The position numbers and the translations under genes were made by a program. The notes under the pieces are model-generated. The model saw only the letters and a list, made by a program, of their open reading frames with translations, made no database searches and had not been told where the DNA came from. A stretch of 30,149 nt of DNA from a virus. The stretch covers positions 6,602-36,750 of the IMG/VR virus record IMGVR_UViG_3300030419_001063; one strand, 5' to 3'. Below, one piece after another: positions 1 through 8,612 of the stretch; position 1 is the stretch's first letter; each line of letters opens with the position of its first letter.

Positions 1-159
1 TATTTCCTCACGGGCGTAGGTAAGGCCCCGTATCTCACCTACCATGAGTTTGTACTGCTCCCAATCTTTGGCAGCATCATGTGCGAGAGCACTTGCAATA
101 TCTTGTTCGCGCTCTCGTAGTACCTTATAGATATATTTTGCGAAATCAACACCGTCCAT
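1..159 (-). CDS. Small phage protein of unknown function, 3' end cut by window edge
   Basis: An open frame runs leftward from an ATG at 159 for 53 codons and leaves the window without a stop. It starts MDGVDFAKYIYKVLRERE and is rich in charged helix-forming residues, so a soluble helical protein is likely. It follows the gene at 163-423 with only 3 bases between them, which places it in the same late transcript. Small acidic/basic helical proteins of this type are common beside phage structural genes, but I cannot assign a function. The C-terminus is missing. Confidence 0.6.
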   Translation of the reverse strand, partial: MDGVDFAKYIYKVLREREQDIASALAHDAAKDWEQYKLMVGEIRGLTYAREEI

Positions 160-162
160 GAA

Positions 163-423
163 TTAATATGTTTTACCTCTATTCGGATTGTGTCGGACAT
201 CACCCCCAAGTTCGAATTCTCTAACAGGTTCTCCTGTTGGCTCTTTGATAGGAACTAAAGGTGTTTTATCTAGAAGACCCTCGGCTTCTTTTTCAATTAG
301 TTTTTTCAATCGGTTGGCACGTCTGATTGTGCGCCCAGCTTCAATGTCTGCTATCTCCTCTTCAGATGGTCTAAGCTTTGGCCTCTTGGTTGGTCTGATC
401 TTCGGTCTTAATGAGGTTTTCAT
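163..423 (-). CDS. Small basic hypothetical phage protein
   Basis: This 86-residue protein has an Arg/Lys/Pro-rich N-terminus (SLRPKIRPTKRPKLRPS) and ends in GGDVRHNPNRGKTY. The RPK-RP pattern resembles the N-terminus of the protein at 5174-5650 (MKRPKVRPS), and the glycine-basic tail resembles the tails of the proteins at 5174 and 5650. This suggests a group of small virion-associated or assembly proteins sharing terminal signals. It lies 9 bases downstream of the endolysin in the late operon. A GAGCC/AGGAG-type ribosome site precedes the ATG at 423. Function is unknown. Confidence 0.6.
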   Translation of the reverse strand: MKTSLRPKIRPTKRPKLRPSEEEIADIEAGRTIRRANRLKKLIEKEAEGLLDKTPLVPIKEPTGEPVREFELGGDVRHNPNRGKTY

Positions 424-432
424 ATCCGGCTC

Positions 433-906
433 CTAATCTATGAGTTCAAAATGTGGCCCATCAATAAAGGGACGTTTGCCCTGAGATCGACGTAGATCTA
501 TGTAGGCATTCATGGCTTCTTCCATGGTGCCTTCCCACTTACGAATATCCATTGGATAACCCTTTTGAGGAACAGCCCATGCCGCGCCCCAGCAAATAGG
601 AACTCCCACCTGTATAGCTGCTTCTTTGATTGCGTCAGCCAAATCATCGTACAAGTTTAACTCCCACGATGCCCGTCCGTTCACGAACGCCATGATATCA
701 AAAGCTTTTCCCTCAAGGTGTTTAGATTTTAAGGTTTTCGATGCGCCCTTGGCTACAAGTTCCTTCTGCTGTTCAAGGGTTCTCATACCCTGCACCACTC
801 CGAAATCGGTTTTGGTCAGTGTTATTGCCATTTTCACAACAGCCTGTAACCTTTCGTCGATTCCCTCTAGTCTATCAAGACTTCTTCTACTCAGTTTGAA
901 ACTCAT
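433..906 (-). CDS. M15-family peptidase, probable endolysin
   Basis: The 157-residue protein matches the M15 (D-Ala-D-Ala carboxypeptidase / L-Ala-D-Glu endopeptidase) fold used by many phage lysins. The zinc ligand signature is visible as SKHLEGKAFD (His63, Asp70), and the closing histidine is in DGPHFELID near the C-terminus. The motif GMRTLEQQ near residues 40-47 is the usual family segment ahead of the metal site. There is no signal peptide, so release needs a holin, and a holin-like gene lies immediately upstream (906-1289, one-base overlap). The expected role is cleavage of peptidoglycan cross-bridges at the end of infection. Confidence 0.85.
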   Translation of the reverse strand: MSFKLSRRSLDRLEGIDERLQAVVKMAITLTKTDFGVVQGMRTLEQQKELVAKGASKTLKSKHLEGKAFDIMAFVNGRASWELNLYDDLADAIKEAAIQVGVPICWGAAWAVPQKGYPMDIRKWEGTMEEAMNAYIDLRRSQGKRPFIDGPHFELID

Positions 907-1289
907 TACTTTCTCCTCACAAACTGTTTGTACCCTTTCACACCGAAAGAGGCTGAAATTGCAATACCCAAGCTGTAAAAATACCAGTCTGGTGCCTTAT
1001 GAAGCTGCTCAAAGCCTCTGTCTACGATGCCCTCGGCACCTGGTATGAACGCCAAAATTAACGGAATTGACAACACAATAACGAAAAATTCGTCTTTCCA
1101 GGATGTCTTACTGTTCTCTGCCATGATGCGTTCCCAATCAGCAACGCTAGTCTTTTCTGACAGTAGTATCTTTGCTTTGGCCTCGGCTTCTGTGAGCTTT
1201 AACTTCGCTTCAGCCGCTTGCTTTGTAGTCTTGGCATCAAGCCAGCTACTAGCTAGACCAGCGACTGGTCCTAATAATTGTCCTATCAT
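906..1289 (-). CDS. Holin-like membrane protein (GTA 3TM holin type)
   Basis: This 127-residue protein begins with a short hydrophobic/amphipathic segment (MIGQLLGPVAGLASSWLD). A charged Ala/Lys/Glu helix spans about residues 20-55. Two hydrophobic segments follow: FFVIVLSIPLILAFIPG (about 68-84) and WYFYSLGIAISASFGV (about 102-117). The tail is basic (KQFVRRK). This order, including the SWKDEFFVIVLSIP motif, fits the GTA_holin_3TM family. It should form holes in the inner membrane that let the downstream M15 lysin reach the cell wall. It overlaps the flanking genes by one and four bases, consistent with a lysis cassette. Confidence 0.75.
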   Translation of the reverse strand: MIGQLLGPVAGLASSWLDAKTTKQAAEAKLKLTEAEAKAKILLSEKTSVADWERIMAENSKTSWKDEFFVIVLSIPLILAFIPGAEGIVDRGFEQLHKAPDWYFYSLGIAISASFGVKGYKQFVRRK

Positions 1290-1591
1290 TCCTTACCACC
1301 CATATTTGTGAAACCGTAATAGCTTGCGACGATTGCCGCTATAGAAACATAGTAAATATTACTCATGCTGGAAAGCATTACTGAAGCTTGCGGAAGCTCC
1401 ATCCACTCAGTAAATACTACGCCAAACGGGAACAGTAGCATCCCAGTCAAACTAAACCACGCCATTTTACGTTGAGCATCGCGTTTAGAGTCTTGGTCCA
1501 ACATGAGCCGACGGCGATCTTCAAGCATTATTTCGCGCTCTTCGGGATCTATTTTTCCGTTGTCGTTTAAGTCGTATTTTTGTTTGGGCAT
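1286..1591 (-). CDS. Small two-TM protein with an EF-hand-like segment
   Basis: The N-terminal segment YDLNDNGKIDPEERE carries the D-x-N-D-N-G-x-I-D-x-x-E spacing of an EF-hand calcium loop. It is followed by a charged helix and two hydrophobic segments (about FSLTGMLLFPFGVVF and IYYVSIAAIVASYYGF). I chose the ATG at 1591 because AGGAG lies 7 bases upstream. An in-frame ATG two codons earlier sits only one base after that site. The position next to the holin suggests a second holin or lysis-associated membrane protein, but that is inference from context. Confidence 0.65.
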   Translation of the reverse strand: MPKQKYDLNDNGKIDPEEREIMLEDRRRLMLDQDSKRDAQRKMAWFSLTGMLLFPFGVVFTEWMELPQASVMLSSMSNIYYVSIAAIVASYYGFTNMGGKE

Positions 1592-1769
1592 CTGCATACT
1601 CCTGTATTATTTGCCTATTATACCCTAAAATAATTAATCGTCCATTTTTATCGTAAGCGGCAAACTTTTTGCCTCTTTCTATTATTGTTGGGCGTTCACT
1701 TCGAGGCAAGCTACTTTCATTGAGTTGTGTGTTACCAGTATCTTTGCCTTTTCTGCTTGTTCGAGGCAT
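1521..1769 (-). CDS. Small basic hypothetical protein overlapping the next gene
   Basis: This 82-residue frame is strongly basic at its C-terminus (RLKRQRKNRSRRARNNA). It has a plausible core, KFAAYDKNGRLIILGYNRQIIQEYA. It fills an otherwise empty gap between 1597 and 1852 but overlaps the EF-hand membrane protein by about 70 bases in another frame. The ribosome site is weak: AGGA directly abuts the ATG. It is plausibly real because of the gap and the protein-like core, but it could be a shadow. Function unknown; the basic tail could bind nucleic acid. Confidence 0.45.
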   Translation of the reverse strand: MPRTSRKGKDTGNTQLNESSLPRSERPTIIERGKKFAAYDKNGRLIILGYNRQIIQEYADAQTKIRLKRQRKNRSRRARNNA

Positions 1770-1851
1770 TCCTGTTTATCCGAATACGTTCCTATTTGGT
1801 AATAGTGCAAGTTATCTGTGTTTATAAAGTGTAGAAAAATTAATACATAAA

Positions 1852-2307
1852 TCATGGAAAATAATCCCTTACATCAATCCAACCCATATAGTGTAAGTAA
1901 GCAGCCGCTCCTACAAACGTAAAGATAAGTAGAACAACTATACCAACAATTGTAATCATAAGCTCTTGCTGTGCTATCTGATCCCTTCTAGCTTGGGCTT
2001 CCGCTTCTCTCTTTTCTTGTAAAACTTCTCTACGAATTTTTAAAAGAGTTTGCCAATGAGATGGCCCCAAAGATTCAGATATGAATTTTTTTAATTCCTC
2101 TTCAGCTTCGGCAGCTTGCCTTAACTTGGCAAACCTTTCCATCGCAATAGCGTTTACATTCTTTCCGCTAACGCCTTTCTTCTGTAATTTCTTTTTTGCA
2201 CTATCAGTTGCATCAAAAAATTGTCCTATTTGTTTGCTCAAAGAAGCCACGGATTTTCCGGCGGCTATCCCGGTTTTCAGTCCGGCGAGCAGAGTAATGG
2301 GGTCGAT
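1852..2307 (-). CDS. Single-TM phage protein, probably with a non-canonical ATC start
   Basis: The conventional GTG start at 2250 gives 132 residues starting ASLSKQIGQFFD, with no good ribosome site. The frame stays open upstream and adds IDPITLLAGLKTGIAAGKS, which reads as natural protein. A perfect GGGAGG lies 5 bases before an ATC codon at 2307. I therefore place the start there (about 151 residues), with lower certainty. The protein has a long charged helix (about residues 55-115) and a C-terminal membrane segment (ITIVGIVVLLIFTFVGAAAYL). It belongs to the late cluster of small membrane proteins. A lysis-related or virion role is possible; function is unknown. Confidence 0.65.
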   Translation of the reverse strand: MDPITLLAGLKTGIAAGKSVASLSKQIGQFFDATDSAKKKLQKKGVSGKNVNAIAMERFAKLRQAAEAEEELKKFISESLGPSHWQTLLKIRREVLQEKREAEAQARRDQIAQQELMITIVGIVVLLIFTFVGAAAYLHYMGWIDVRDYFP

Positions 2308-2309
2308 TT

Positions 2310-2720
2310 TTACCTCCCATCAGACATTGTTGGGCGTCTTGCTAGAAAATCTAAAGAGTTTTCTAAAGTCTTCACTCTAGATTGTAGCTTAACAATCGCC
2401 ATCATATGACTTGCCATTCCCCCAACGTCCTCATGGATTTGATCTATATCTTCCCAAATTTCATTATCGCCATCTTCCATATCCTCGTAGACTTCTACAA
2501 GTATATCGATCATTTCATCAAGTTGTTCACTGTTTGCTTCTACATCTCTTATTAAGTTCGTTCTGTCAGTAGCGTTATTCTCAACAGTCAAAACATTTAC
2601 CGTCTCTTCAAGGTTAGATATTGTACTAGCTTGCTGTGCAGTCCACCATATAAAACCACCGATCTGGGCTATTACAACCCCAACTACTGCAATACTTACT
2701 TTTGGTAGTTTATCAGACAT
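2310..2720 (-). CDS. N-terminally anchored coiled-coil membrane protein
   Basis: The 136-residue product starts with a short basic stretch and a membrane segment (VSIAVVGVVIAQIGGFIWWTA, about residues 8-28). A long acidic helical region rich in Glu, Asp and Leu follows (about 35-125) and looks like a coiled coil. The layout (signal anchor, then extended periplasmic coiled coil) is shared by phage inner-membrane spanins and some injection or lysis proteins, but no lipoprotein partner was found. The stop overlaps the ribosome-site region of the next gene (1852-2307), suggesting translational coupling. Specific function is unassigned. Confidence 0.65.
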   Translation of the reverse strand: MSDKLPKVSIAVVGVVIAQIGGFIWWTAQQASTISNLEETVNVLTVENNATDRTNLIRDVEANSEQLDEMIDILVEVYEDMEDGDNEIWEDIDQIHEDVGGMASHMMAIVKLQSRVKTLENSLDFLARRPTMSDGR

Positions 2721-5174
2721 CTATCTATATCCTCTACGGGCTACAGCTTCGCGTTGCACATCGATACGCTCACGGTTTACATCGTTACGTTCATCTGCGA
2801 TTTGCTCCTGAAGCTCTAGTCTAGCTGAATCCGTCGTAGCTTGTTGCTCCATTTTCATCTGCTCTAAGTCAAGCTTGGCTTGATCGAGCGATGCTTTCTG
2901 CTGGCTTTCCATCTGCTTGATAGCCAACTCCTGCATACGGATATTGACAAGCGGATCTTGTTCCTGTCCGTCCTGTCCTTTGTATGTCAATAGAGGCATA
3001 ACCTCTTGTAGTAACTGAGTCTCCACCTGTGCCACACGAGCCTCAACCATATCTGGTGCCATAGGTTGCATCATGGGCGGCTGTGCCCCAACCTGCATCA
3101 ATGCTGCTTGCTGCGCCTGTTGTTGTTGGATCTCGCCCTGCACAATCGTACGAGCCTTCATATTAACGTGCTGCAATACATGACTAAACAACGCCGCCAA
3201 CACCTGTGGTGTCTGCTGTAGTATGCTCAATGCCAACAATGAGATGTGCGCTGCGATGTGTGCATCGTGATCTTGCTGTGGATATGCCTGTGGAGTCTTA
3301 CCGCCAATCATAGCCGCGTTCTCCGATGCTGGATCTTGTGGCTGTGGTTTAGGCATAGGTGGCAAGATCTCGTCTATATTCTGCACCTCCAATGCTTGGT
3401 ACATCCTTCGATAGGCTGCATGTAAGTTGTGCATCTGGGGGTTAGACTGCGCCAACTGCAACTGCGTTTGAGCCAAAGTCACCCGCTGCGCCATCGAGAA
3501 GATGTTCGGATCGCTGACTGGGAGGACGTCAATCCGACCATCGAAGTCTTGCGCTTTAACCTGTGATGGTGCACCCGCGACCGCGTACGGGTACATGGGA
3601 GGAAGGTTTTCAGCGAAGATACGCGCCAGTAAACGGAACTCCGTTTTCTGTGCGTAGTGCAGACGTTTGTGAATAGCAGACATGACTTTCATGCCGCGTT
3701 CAATTACAGCAACGGTTGTACCTACTGGCATCTCGTTGCTCATGTCCCCAATCTGTTGGTCAGCCAAAGCTACGAAACGACGACCGTCCTGTACCAGTCC
3801 GCCTAGCATAGCCGCCAATGTGCCCGATGGTTCTTTGTACGGAAGTGGTATAATAGCGTCTCTGATGCTCCCTCCTGGGGCGTCAATGTCTCTCCACTCA
3901 CCTGGTTGCAACGGCTCATCGTCATTGCGTACCCTCACTCCACGGGCTTTAAAACCAGCGGGAAGGTTAGCCAGAGTCCCAGCATCGATCAACTGACGTA
4001 GCAAACTGGTAGCCGCTCTGCCCAAGCCACCAATCATATGAATCAAACCAAATCCATAAAAACCCAAACCAGGCATAAACTTGTAGTGTACAAAGTACTG
4101 AACCTTTTTCTTGAGAGGATCGTCCATGCCGTAGTTCCTGCGAATAGACAGGATCTGGTTTGAGTTTTCGTCAATTGTAACGACATAGGGGAGCTTTATG
4201 CCTGTAGGCTCCCCCGTTGCTGGGTCTTTGTCTTCGAACCCTTCTATGTCCAGATCTGCGTGGATCTCCAAGATCGTCAGCACATCGTCGCTGTAGTTCT
4301 TCGACAGCCCCTCTAGTTCGTTGACCTTCTGCTTAACCGCATCTTCCTCTGCTTCTTCCGAAACCATGAGATCGACATCGCGGTACATTCCCGCATATTG
4401 CATCTTCTTAACTTCGTTCTCATCCATGCGTAGAACGTGCGTAACCCTAGTTGCCGTCGCCAGATCCGTAGCTGAATACGGTACAACCAAATCCTGCGCT
4501 GGGATAAACTTCGATACCGCCCTCTGTTTTGTAGGATCAAAGTACACTTTCTTAAACGTTGACCCCGATAGCGGTAAGTAAAATAACATCTGATCCATGT
4601 CTGGATCGTATTCTTCCATGACTTCCGTAATCTGGAAGTTCATAAAATCCTTGACACGAGTAGCCTGTTCCTCACGGGCCTGGTCCTTCAAACCCACGAT
4701 GTTGGTTCTAACTGGCCCACCCGACGGGAGCAGTTCCTTATATGCCTGTGCTTGGAACTGTGTTACGCTCTCACTTACCATCGGGTGGGTAATGCCGCTT
4801 GCCCCTTCAAACGGCGTTGTTCTGTCCTCTGCCTTAATACCTAATAGATCAAGACCGTTGACGTATGTTTCTTCCCACTCGGATCTTGAATCGAGGTCTT
4901 CCTTGTACGATCCCCGTAATTCTGATGACAATGACCCTAGTGTTGAATCATCTAAAAACTCTGCAAGGTTAGCATCAAACGGAATCAACTCTTCTTCTGG
5001 CATTTCGTCCGCCATCATCAGAGCTTGAACAATGGCTCCACCCATTCCGTCGTCTATGACTTCCGCACCACCCTCAAATTCTTCTGGTGCGTCGATAGGG
5101 ATTTCTACCTCTGGTAGTCCCTCTGTGTCATCCAGATCTAAACCTGGTGTGACCATGTTAGGTGGTAATGCCAT
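2721..5174 (-). CDS. Portal protein
   Basis: At 817 residues, this product has the length and position, just downstream of the large terminase, of a podovirus-type portal. It forms the dodecameric ring through which DNA is packaged and ejected. An acidic N-terminus is followed by a globular core with portal-like segments such as TPFEGASGITHPMV (about residues 120-133) and GLGFYGFGLIHMIGG. The C-terminal 200 residues are Gln/Met/Ala rich and probably form a long helical barrel (runs of Q in the QQQQAQQ region, then an EQMKMEQQ coiled coil). It starts at an ATG overlapping the preceding stop by one base. The family call rests on size, context and general sequence character. Confidence 0.8.
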   Translation of the reverse strand: MALPPNMVTPGLDLDDTEGLPEVEIPIDAPEEFEGGAEVIDDGMGGAIVQALMMADEMPEEELIPFDANLAEFLDDSTLGSLSSELRGSYKEDLDSRSEWEETYVNGLDLLGIKAEDRTTPFEGASGITHPMVSESVTQFQAQAYKELLPSGGPVRTNIVGLKDQAREEQATRVKDFMNFQITEVMEEYDPDMDQMLFYLPLSGSTFKKVYFDPTKQRAVSKFIPAQDLVVPYSATDLATATRVTHVLRMDENEVKKMQYAGMYRDVDLMVSEEAEEDAVKQKVNELEGLSKNYSDDVLTILEIHADLDIEGFEDKDPATGEPTGIKLPYVVTIDENSNQILSIRRNYGMDDPLKKKVQYFVHYKFMPGLGFYGFGLIHMIGGLGRAATSLLRQLIDAGTLANLPAGFKARGVRVRNDDEPLQPGEWRDIDAPGGSIRDAIIPLPYKEPSGTLAAMLGGLVQDGRRFVALADQQIGDMSNEMPVGTTVAVIERGMKVMSAIHKRLHYAQKTEFRLLARIFAENLPPMYPYAVAGAPSQVKAQDFDGRIDVLPVSDPNIFSMAQRVTLAQTQLQLAQSNPQMHNLHAAYRRMYQALEVQNIDEILPPMPKPQPQDPASENAAMIGGKTPQAYPQQDHDAHIAAHISLLALSILQQTPQVLAALFSHVLQHVNMKARTIVQGEIQQQQAQQAALMQVGAQPPMMQPMAPDMVEARVAQVETQLLQEVMPLLTYKGQDGQEQDPLVNIRMQELAIKQMESQQKASLDQAKLDLEQMKMEQQATTDSARLELQEQIADERNDVNRERIDVQREAVARRGYR

Positions 5175-5650
5175 TAGAATGTTCCCTTAAATTCATTTCC
5201 TTTGATCTCGGCTCGTCCGCCTTTAGTAAATGATGAGCTTTTAGCGCGAAGCTCCTCCATTTCACTTGGTAGTAATCCTGATAGAATACCATAACTTTGT
5301 CCGTCAGCATCTCTCAGTATCGCAGAGTTCTGATATTCTTCTGCTTGGTTGATAATTCTTTCAAGATTTCTTTTTCTTTCTTCTAAAGAAGACTTGCTTT
5401 CTTTACCTTGTACCGTTCGGATACCACGTTTAAGAGCCGTGATCATATCAAAAATAGGATCAAGTCTTGTAGGTTCCCTTGTGGATTTACCTGCAATAAA
5501 GTCAGCATTCAGATATTCTGGTATGGTAGATAACTCTTGCCTAATTTCACGAATACGGTTTTCAGCACTTCGGGTAAAGGGAGCTATGTCCCTCTCGTAA
5601 TTAACAGGGTCCATAGTGCTTCTAGAGGGTCTAACCTTGGGTCTTTTCAT
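5174..5650 (-). CDS. Small virion-type protein with shared C-terminal tail
   Basis: This 158-residue helical, charged protein begins MKRPKVRPSRSTMD and ends KGGRAEIKGNEFKGTF. The next gene upstream (5650-5988) ends in nearly the same residues (SGGRAAIKGTEFKGTF). Sharing confined to the tail suggests a targeting or assembly signal used by more than one small structural protein. It lies between the terminase and portal, overlapping each neighbour by one base in the stop-start form TAATG, so translation is probably coupled. No enzymatic motif is visible. Confidence 0.7.
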   Translation of the reverse strand: MKRPKVRPSRSTMDPVNYERDIAPFTRSAENRIREIRQELSTIPEYLNADFIAGKSTREPTRLDPIFDMITALKRGIRTVQGKESKSSLEERKRNLERIINQAEEYQNSAILRDADGQSYGILSGLLPSEMEELRAKSSSFTKGGRAEIKGNEFKGTF

Positions 5651-5988
5651 TAGAATGTTCCCTTAAACTCTGTTCCTTTTATCGCCGCCCGTCCACCAGA
5701 ACTCATCTTCTTTTTAGATGAACTAGCATCGTCATATACAGCGTCTATAAAAAGTTCGGCTTTAAATTTTCCCGCTTGTTTAGGAGTCATCTTCCCCTCA
5801 AGCATTCTGTTAGTAATAGCCTCGTTCATTTTTTTCTCAAGATCTGTATCAATGTACCGTCCCGTAGGGTGTGGACTAGGATTTTTTTTCAATCTTTCCT
5901 GACGTTGACTTTCAGATTGATAAAACTGAGCACCAGTTTCTGAACGCCTTAACCTAATCTTTTTTGGTTTTTTCTTTTTATCCGCCAT
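5650..5988 (-). CDS. Small basic protein with the same C-terminal tail
   Basis: The 112-residue product is Lys/Arg-rich at the start (ADKKKKPKKIRLRRSE) and ends in the GGRAAIKGTEFKGTF tail also seen at 5174-5650. I use the ATG at 5988, which overlaps the large terminase stop (TGATG); a TTG one codon earlier is less likely. The middle holds a predicted helix (LEKKMNEAITNRMLEGKMTPKQAGKF region). A head-completion, scaffolding or internal virion role is possible from position, but I do not recognise the family. Confidence 0.65.
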   Translation of the reverse strand: MADKKKKPKKIRLRRSETGAQFYQSESQRQERLKKNPSPHPTGRYIDTDLEKKMNEAITNRMLEGKMTPKQAGKFKAELFIDAVYDDASSSKKKMSSGGRAAIKGTEFKGTF

Positions 5989-7454
5989 CAATAATACACC
6001 CTTTTACGGGGCCTCCATTCTAAGTCGTCTTCGTTTTCTCCGTTGAGGTAAATGAATCCACCCCTACGAAAACGCATCAGTGCTAATGTCATGCTATCAC
6101 AAAAGTCGTCATGATCGCCATTAGGAAATGAAACTACTTCTTCGACCACTTCATCAGCAAACTTCTCATGCATCGGTGCCCATATCATACCAGCTTCAAA
6201 CAATGGCGCAACCATGTGCATTCTACTTATCTTATCATTTCCTTTGCCCGGTGAGAACCCTAAAGCTGGAATACCACGCAATCGAAGCTCGTCAATCAGC
6301 GGTGTACCCGTCGCTTTAGCCTCCACAATGACCATATCCGGCTCCCAATACTCGTGTTCTTCGTAGGCAATCTCCTTCAATTCAGGAAAATTCCACCGCC
6401 CCCGCCTTGCATCCAGCAGAATCGCGTGATCTGCCCCACCTTCCTCTGGTTTGAAGATCCCCCACGTTGTAATCGCGCTGTAATCCGCTGATTCCTTCTT
6501 GGAAAACGCCGTATCGTACGCCTGAATGATGTAATCTAGGTCAGGAATCTTCTCTTTTTCCCAATCCTGCCACCATTCGCGCTTGATTATAGCTGCTTCC
6601 GACGCTGTCGGCGTCTGTTGCCACTGTGCATTCCATTTTCCTACAGGAAGTGACGCCTTAATCGACAACAATGCGTCTTTTTCCCAAAATTCAGGCCACA
6701 ATGGGTTGTCCGACGGCAAAATCGCTGGAAATTCTACTATCTCCCACTGATCTGCCATCGAATCACCGCCCTGCGCCTGTATCAAACGGCCTGTCAAGTC
6801 CTTTTTACCCCATCTTGTCATCACCAAGATGATCGCACCACCTGGTTGGAGACGTTGTCGAGGCCCAGAAGTGTACCATTCGTACGCATTGTCAAACGCA
6901 CTCTCGCTCATCGCGTCCTGTTCCGAGTGCGGATCGTCAATAATAAACAAATCCGCACCACGACCAGTAACCGCAGCTCCAACACCAGCCGCGAAGTACT
7001 CACCACCCTTGTCCGTCTGCCATTTTCCCGCACCTTTGTTGTCCTCTTTCAGATTGGTATCAGGAAAGATGTCTTTATATTGTGGATCGTCTATAAGATC
7101 CCGAACCTTCCGTCCAAATCGTACCGCCAACTCCGTATTGTGCGTCGCCTGAATGATCTTCAACTTAGGATTTCGACCCAAGAACCATGCTGGCATCAAA
7201 TATGACGCAAATTCTGACTTCGAATGACGAGGAGGCATGTTGATTATCAACCGTTTTAGCTCACCTCGCGCTACACGTTCAAGTTTTTCCGCAATAATCC
7301 TGTGATGCCGACCCTCAATGAAGTTGTCATACACATGATGAGCAAACGGCATGAACTTCTCAACCGCCTCCTCACGTAAATCTAACTTCTTCTTGGCCTC
7401 AGTAAGTGCCAAGATCTCCTTCAGTGCTTCCTCTGGGAGAGCTTGGAGATTCAT
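5988..7454 (-). CDS. terL: Terminase large subunit
   Basis: This 488-residue motor ATPase and nuclease packages DNA into the prohead. The deviant Walker A is MPPRHSKSE (about 73-81), Walker B is LFIIDDP (169-175), and a coupling motif MTRW follows at about 212-215. The RNase H-like nuclease domain shows acidic residues in AYDTA (Asp313), VIVEAK (Glu378) and HDDFCDS (Asp449/450). These match the Terminase_6 type. The full length fits the family. It is followed immediately by small proteins and the portal. The small subunit sits about 5 kb away at 12627-13196, across an oppositely oriented early cassette, which is an unusual split. Confidence 0.93.
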   Translation of the reverse strand: MNLQALPEEALKEILALTEAKKKLDLREEAVEKFMPFAHHVYDNFIEGRHHRIIAEKLERVARGELKRLIINMPPRHSKSEFASYLMPAWFLGRNPKLKIIQATHNTELAVRFGRKVRDLIDDPQYKDIFPDTNLKEDNKGAGKWQTDKGGEYFAAGVGAAVTGRGADLFIIDDPHSEQDAMSESAFDNAYEWYTSGPRQRLQPGGAIILVMTRWGKKDLTGRLIQAQGGDSMADQWEIVEFPAILPSDNPLWPEFWEKDALLSIKASLPVGKWNAQWQQTPTASEAAIIKREWWQDWEKEKIPDLDYIIQAYDTAFSKKESADYSAITTWGIFKPEEGGADHAILLDARRGRWNFPELKEIAYEEHEYWEPDMVIVEAKATGTPLIDELRLRGIPALGFSPGKGNDKISRMHMVAPLFEAGMIWAPMHEKFADEVVEEVVSFPNGDHDDFCDSMTLALMRFRRGGFIYLNGENEDDLEWRPRKRVYY

Positions 7455-7460
7455 GGTCCG

Positions 7461-8612
7461 TTAACTTATTCTGCTCGTTACAGGGGCCAAGGACCCAAGA
7501 CCACCCTGCGGTGGCATGTTCGCCTGTTGCATCGCCAATGGATTTGCCGCCGCAACCCTAGTCGGTTGAAGCTGACCCAAGGTCACCGGAGCCATCTGCG
7601 TATATGGAGATAAATTAGATGTCATCACAGGACTAGAAGGCGTGGTCGCCGCATCCGCAAAATCTTGCTGAAACGGATCTAATACACACTCCTTGGTTTC
7701 AGGGTCCATCATATATCCCTTTGGACATGGATCATCTGGCTGTTTTCCGACAACCTCAGCCGCAACTGGCTTATCATCGTCGTCCGTACTACCCATATTC
7801 ATCATCGCCAACTGACGTTCTCGAACCTCTGGATCAATGTCCAAGGTGCTCGGAGCAGTGCCCACCTCTGGATCTGCAATGTCATATGGCAATCCAACCG
7901 CATCGAAAGCATAGAAACTTCCGTCCCTTCTTTGAAAAATAGGCTTACCACCCACCGTATTCACAATCTTGTCGTCACCACGAACACCAGCCAGATAACT
8001 AATACCCTTACCAATCAACGTATTTTGTAGTCCATACTTCGATGGACCCGTGGTTAAATCCTGTCCCGCCGTGTCCGTATACCCAGTACCAGTCTTAGGA
8101 TCAAAACCCGTGCCAATATTCGCACCAGCCGCCTTTGCCTCTTCCATCGATATAGAAGGTGAACCAGCCAAGTTGCGAATGGGTCTAGCATCTTTCAACA
8201 ACTTACCTGGAACGTTTACTTTTTCTTTTCCCCCTGGAGTATCTATCGTCTTCGTAGTACTAGGTCTTCGTAACTTACCAGCTTTCGCTAACTCGTTCGC
8301 CCTTTTCATAGACTCAGCAAACTCTCTTCCCGCTGCTATGTCCGAAGGTTTTGCCTTCGTAGTCGTAGGAACCGTCTTGATATTCGATAAAGGTTTGTCC
8401 TTGGGTCTCGATTTTTTAACCGCCGTATCTGTTGTATTACCAATATCCGCAGCCGTCACACCATACTGCGCCTGATACCGTCTCGCCCTGCCAGAATCCG
8501 CCGCACTACTCTTACCCTCATTAAGAGCAATAGTCCTCGCCGTCCTCGCTATGTAATCCTTGGTCTTCGGCTTCGCTCCAAAGCCCATCGCTAAGTCACT
8601 AAAAAACCCCAT
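7461..8612 (-). CDS. Possible virion protein of unknown function
   Basis: This 383-residue product is the first gene of the late minus-strand operon. It starts MGFFSDLAMGFGAKPKTKDY, has a Lys/Thr/Pro-rich low-complexity middle (about 65-140), and a Gly/Asp-rich section. A two-cysteine motif DPCPKGYMMDPETKECV (about 289-305) is like the CP-GY-xx-C signatures of phage structural proteins. The C-terminus is Gln/Pro/Ala-rich and disordered. Nothing catalytic is visible. Location directly upstream of terminase and portal suggests a minor head, neck or scaffold component, but this is inference. Confidence 0.65.
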   Translation of the reverse strand: MGFFSDLAMGFGAKPKTKDYIARTARTIALNEGKSSAADSGRARRYQAQYGVTAADIGNTTDTAVKKSRPKDKPLSNIKTVPTTTKAKPSDIAAGREFAESMKRANELAKAGKLRRPSTTKTIDTPGGKEKVNVPGKLLKDARPIRNLAGSPSISMEEAKAAGANIGTGFDPKTGTGYTDTAGQDLTTGPSKYGLQNTLIGKGISYLAGVRGDDKIVNTVGGKPIFQRRDGSFYAFDAVGLPYDIADPEVGTAPSTLDIDPEVRERQLAMMNMGSTDDDDKPVAAEVVGKQPDDPCPKGYMMDPETKECVLDPFQQDFADAATTPSSPVMTSNLSPYTQMAPVTLGQLQPTRVAAANPLAMQQANMPPQGGLGSLAPVTSRIS

